Assembly (NCBI GenBank): GCA_050486405.1
Contig: JBJHDF010000058.1
Coordinates: 1 to 6,022, forward strand
DNA: 6,022 nucleotides
Origin: JBJHDF01 sp050486405
GTDB lineage: Bacteria; Pseudomonadota; Gammaproteobacteria; Pseudomonadales; Cellvibrionaceae
Direction: 5' to 3'
The position numbers and the translations under genes were made by a program. Positions 4,671 through 6,022 of this stretch are shown here, in pieces (position 1 is the first letter of the stretch; the number at the start of each line of letters is the position of its first letter). Below the pieces are notes generated by a model. It was given only the letters and a program-made list of their open reading frames with translations. It made no database searches and was not told where the DNA came from.

Positions 4671-5447
4671 TCAGTCGTCATTCTTCCGGCGGACGGGCGA
4701 ACGGGACAAATATAGCGTTTTTCTTAATCTCTCTTGACGATCCCTCTCAAGCCCCCCATCGGATACGAATGGATTCTGTTGAACTCGAATATAGATGCCA
4801 TCATCACGAAAACTACGCACCTCTTCAAAAAGATCAGACTCCAAAACACCTTGCCGGCTCAATCCATTCATTTTTAAAAACTTTTCCCCAAGCCACATTT
4901 CAGAACCAACAGCTTCCACTTGACCACAAGACAACACCCTTCGACCAGGATTACCCGTAATATCAATAACCTTTTTCTCAAGAGGAAATGGCAAGCCATT
5001 GGAAATCATCGGCAGGTGGTCATAGCGCTTTCCTGCTGACTCATATTCGTCTGGTCTATCCGCGTTTTGCCAGTACTCATACGTAATGTTTGCTATCCAA
5101 GCCATTACAAAACGGCCCTCTTTAGAAAGTGCGCCAATAATGTCGGAAGGGGAAGCAGACATTGTTTCTACCCCTTCTAAACTCAACAAATCAATCTCGT
5201 TCATAGGCAGCGAATTATAGTGAATTTGTACAAGCGCGTTGGACATGAGAAATCCCCGCCTTCCTGTCCTTTTATACGAAGCAACCAACCCCTCCTCAGG
5301 CACTTCTGTACCGTACATCAGCCATTGAGAGTTGCCTAAACCAGATTCGCCCAGGATTTCTATTATCCTTCCTAAGAGAACAACTGGATCAACACTTTCC
5401 AAGTCATAAACCAGTTCAAGCTTCAGCTTTCTCATACACCTGCTCAA
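4671..5447 (-). CDS. Probable immunity protein of the polymorphic toxin module
   Basis: A 258-residue acidic-to-neutral soluble protein without signal peptide or membrane segments. Its position directly downstream of, and overlapping, a toxin C-terminus is the main argument for an immunity role. Visible stretches include MRKLKLELVYDLE at the N-terminus, GRFVMAWIANITYEYW (111-126) and VIDITGNPGRRVLSCGQVEAVGSEMWLGEKF (160-190); the last looks like the conserved core. It recalls the Imm52-like immunity families, but I cannot confirm this by eye. Start choice: TTG at 5447 overlaps the toxin stop (TTGA) and has AAGGAG (5461-5456) 8 bases upstream. ATG at 5435 (MRKLKLEL) is the alternative and has only a badly spaced AGG. 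Expected to bind the adjacent toxin in the cytoplasm. The charged tail (RSPVRRKNDD) is unusual. Confidence 0.65.
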   Translation of the reverse strand: MSRCMRKLKLELVYDLESVDPVVLLGRIIEILGESGLGNSQWLMYGTEVPEEGLVASYKRTGRRGFLMSNALVQIHYNSLPMNEIDLLSLEGVETMSASPSDIIGALSKEGRFVMAWIANITYEYWQNADRPDEYESAGKRYDHLPMISNGLPFPLEKKVIDITGNPGRRVLSCGQVEAVGSEMWLGEKFLKMNGLSRQGVLESDLFEEVRSFRDDGIYIRVQQNPFVSDGGLERDRQERLRKTLYLSRSPVRRKNDD

Positions 5448-6022
5448 TTCGGAAACTCCTTCACCACAACGGTGACACCTTGACGTCGACCATACTCCAC
5501 CAGAGTACGCACGTCCGAATTAATACCTCCCGGCGGAACCCGAAGATCAAGAATAACGTTCTGTGGAGACAACCTTGACGCACCCATTTCGATTCGCGGC
5601 CCCCTATTTGCCAGTTCGTCGACAATTCCTAGGTGTCGAGTCAGAAAGGTTGGGCTAGCCGTATCAGCCGATTTGAGACTTACTACGGATCGGCTATCAA
5701 AGTGTACGAAATCAATCAAATCAAAATTGTTTGCATATGGTCTCCCCGTATTCGGATTCACTAGCCTATCAGTCCGACTCCAATCTTTGTAATCGGTTGA
5801 GGTTAGGTAGTCCTCGATCGCCCTACCTCGTTGGTTCCAAGGCTTGCTCCAGACGTTACGCGGCTGGCTAGTCAAGCTATTCGAAGAAACCCTACTCGAC
5901 GAACTCCCACCCGCATCAACACCATGCCGCACCGTACTCCTGGTGCCGCCACCAGCCCCTCTTGTGGGATTCCTTCCCATATAGAGTACAACCATTATCA
6001 TTTCGCCGCCAGGCTCGGCAGT
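5444..6022 (-). CDS. C-terminal end of a polymorphic toxin with a probable PD-(D/E)XK-like nuclease domain, partial
   Basis: The frame is open to the window edge. Upstream of the first ATG (6001) it still codes (AEPGGE), so this is best read as the tail of a larger protein rather than a 185-residue gene. Numbering from that ATG, residues 10-45 form a Gly/Ser/Arg/Thr-rich linker. The C-terminal domain (about 50-185) follows, with RGRAIEDYLTSTDYKDW, then FDLIDFVHFDSRSVVSLKSADT, LDLRVPPGG and VTVVVKEFPN. Glu63, Asp97 and Lys110 of SLK are spaced as in PD-(D/E)XK endonucleases, and the whole pattern resembles the 'endonuclease toxin' C-termini of contact-dependent or type VI effectors. Delivery domain and secretion route are out of the window. 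The overlapping downstream immunity gene supports the reading. DNase versus RNase activity cannot be told. Confidence 0.65.
   Translation of the reverse strand, partial: TAEPGGEMIMVVLYMGRNPTRGAGGGTRSTVRHGVDAGGSSSSRVSSNSLTSQPRNVWSKPWNQRGRAIEDYLTSTDYKDWSRTDRLVNPNTGRPYANNFDLIDFVHFDSRSVVSLKSADTASPTFLTRHLGIVDELANRGPRIEMGASRLSPQNVILDLRVPPGGINSDVRTLVEYGRRQGVTVVVKEFPN

Noticed and set aside
4448..4960. 170-residue plus-strand open frame
   Set aside because: It runs through the IS256 terminal repeat, the target duplication and the terminator, and then antisense to the immunity gene. No family signal and no ribosome site.

Overview
The window is an accessory, conflict-rich stretch of a bacterial genome, most likely from a proteobacterium (gamma or beta). 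The IS256- and IS3-family transposases and the polymorphic-toxin module are all of types common there, but nothing in 6 kb fixes the genus. There is no housekeeping gene, rRNA, tRNA or CRISPR array.

Layout, left to right. (1) 2-430 (+): almost all of a PIN-family ribonuclease toxin of a type II toxin-antitoxin system; the partner antitoxin would lie left of the window. (2) 464-1520 (+): a DDE (rve-type) integrase/transposase gene that is broken. A 49-base hairpin-bearing segment at 1226-1274 appears inserted right after the catalytic Glu and shifts the frame by +1. (3) 1521-1664: a gene-free spacer with a cluster of stem-loops. (4) 1673-4520: an IS256-family element, bounded by 24-bp imperfect inverted repeats and an 8-bp target duplication (GAAAGGAA). 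Its transposase gene is split by (5) 2723-4153 (-): a complete IS3-family element with orfA/orfB, 3-bp target duplication (ATC), short inverted repeats, a promoter, an in-frame T TTT TTA slippery heptamer and an unusually long stem-loop in its non-coding tail. Removing the IS3 element and one ATC restores a continuous 403-residue IS256 transposase. (6) 4534-4567: a rho-independent terminator on the minus strand. (7) 4671-6022 (-): a two-gene polymorphic-toxin module. The upstream gene is the C-terminal end of a toxin with a probable PD-(D/E)XK nuclease domain, open at the window edge. It overlaps by 4 bases a 258-residue downstream gene that is the likely immunity protein.

How it fits together: both flanks carry toxin-type genes (PIN toxin on the left, effector-immunity pair on the right), and the middle is a Russian-doll pile of insertion sequences. 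The IS256 element landed just beyond the terminator of the toxin-immunity operon, so the operon stays intact. The IS3 element then inactivated the IS256 transposase by separating its catalytic Glu from its two Asp residues. The IS3 copy looks intact and is probably the youngest arrival and the only potentially self-mobile element here. I see no clearly new multi-gene system. The items most worth a second look are the effector-immunity pair, the 79-nt stem-loop with a perfect DnaA box in the IS3 tail, and the 49-base palindromic insertion in the integrase gene.
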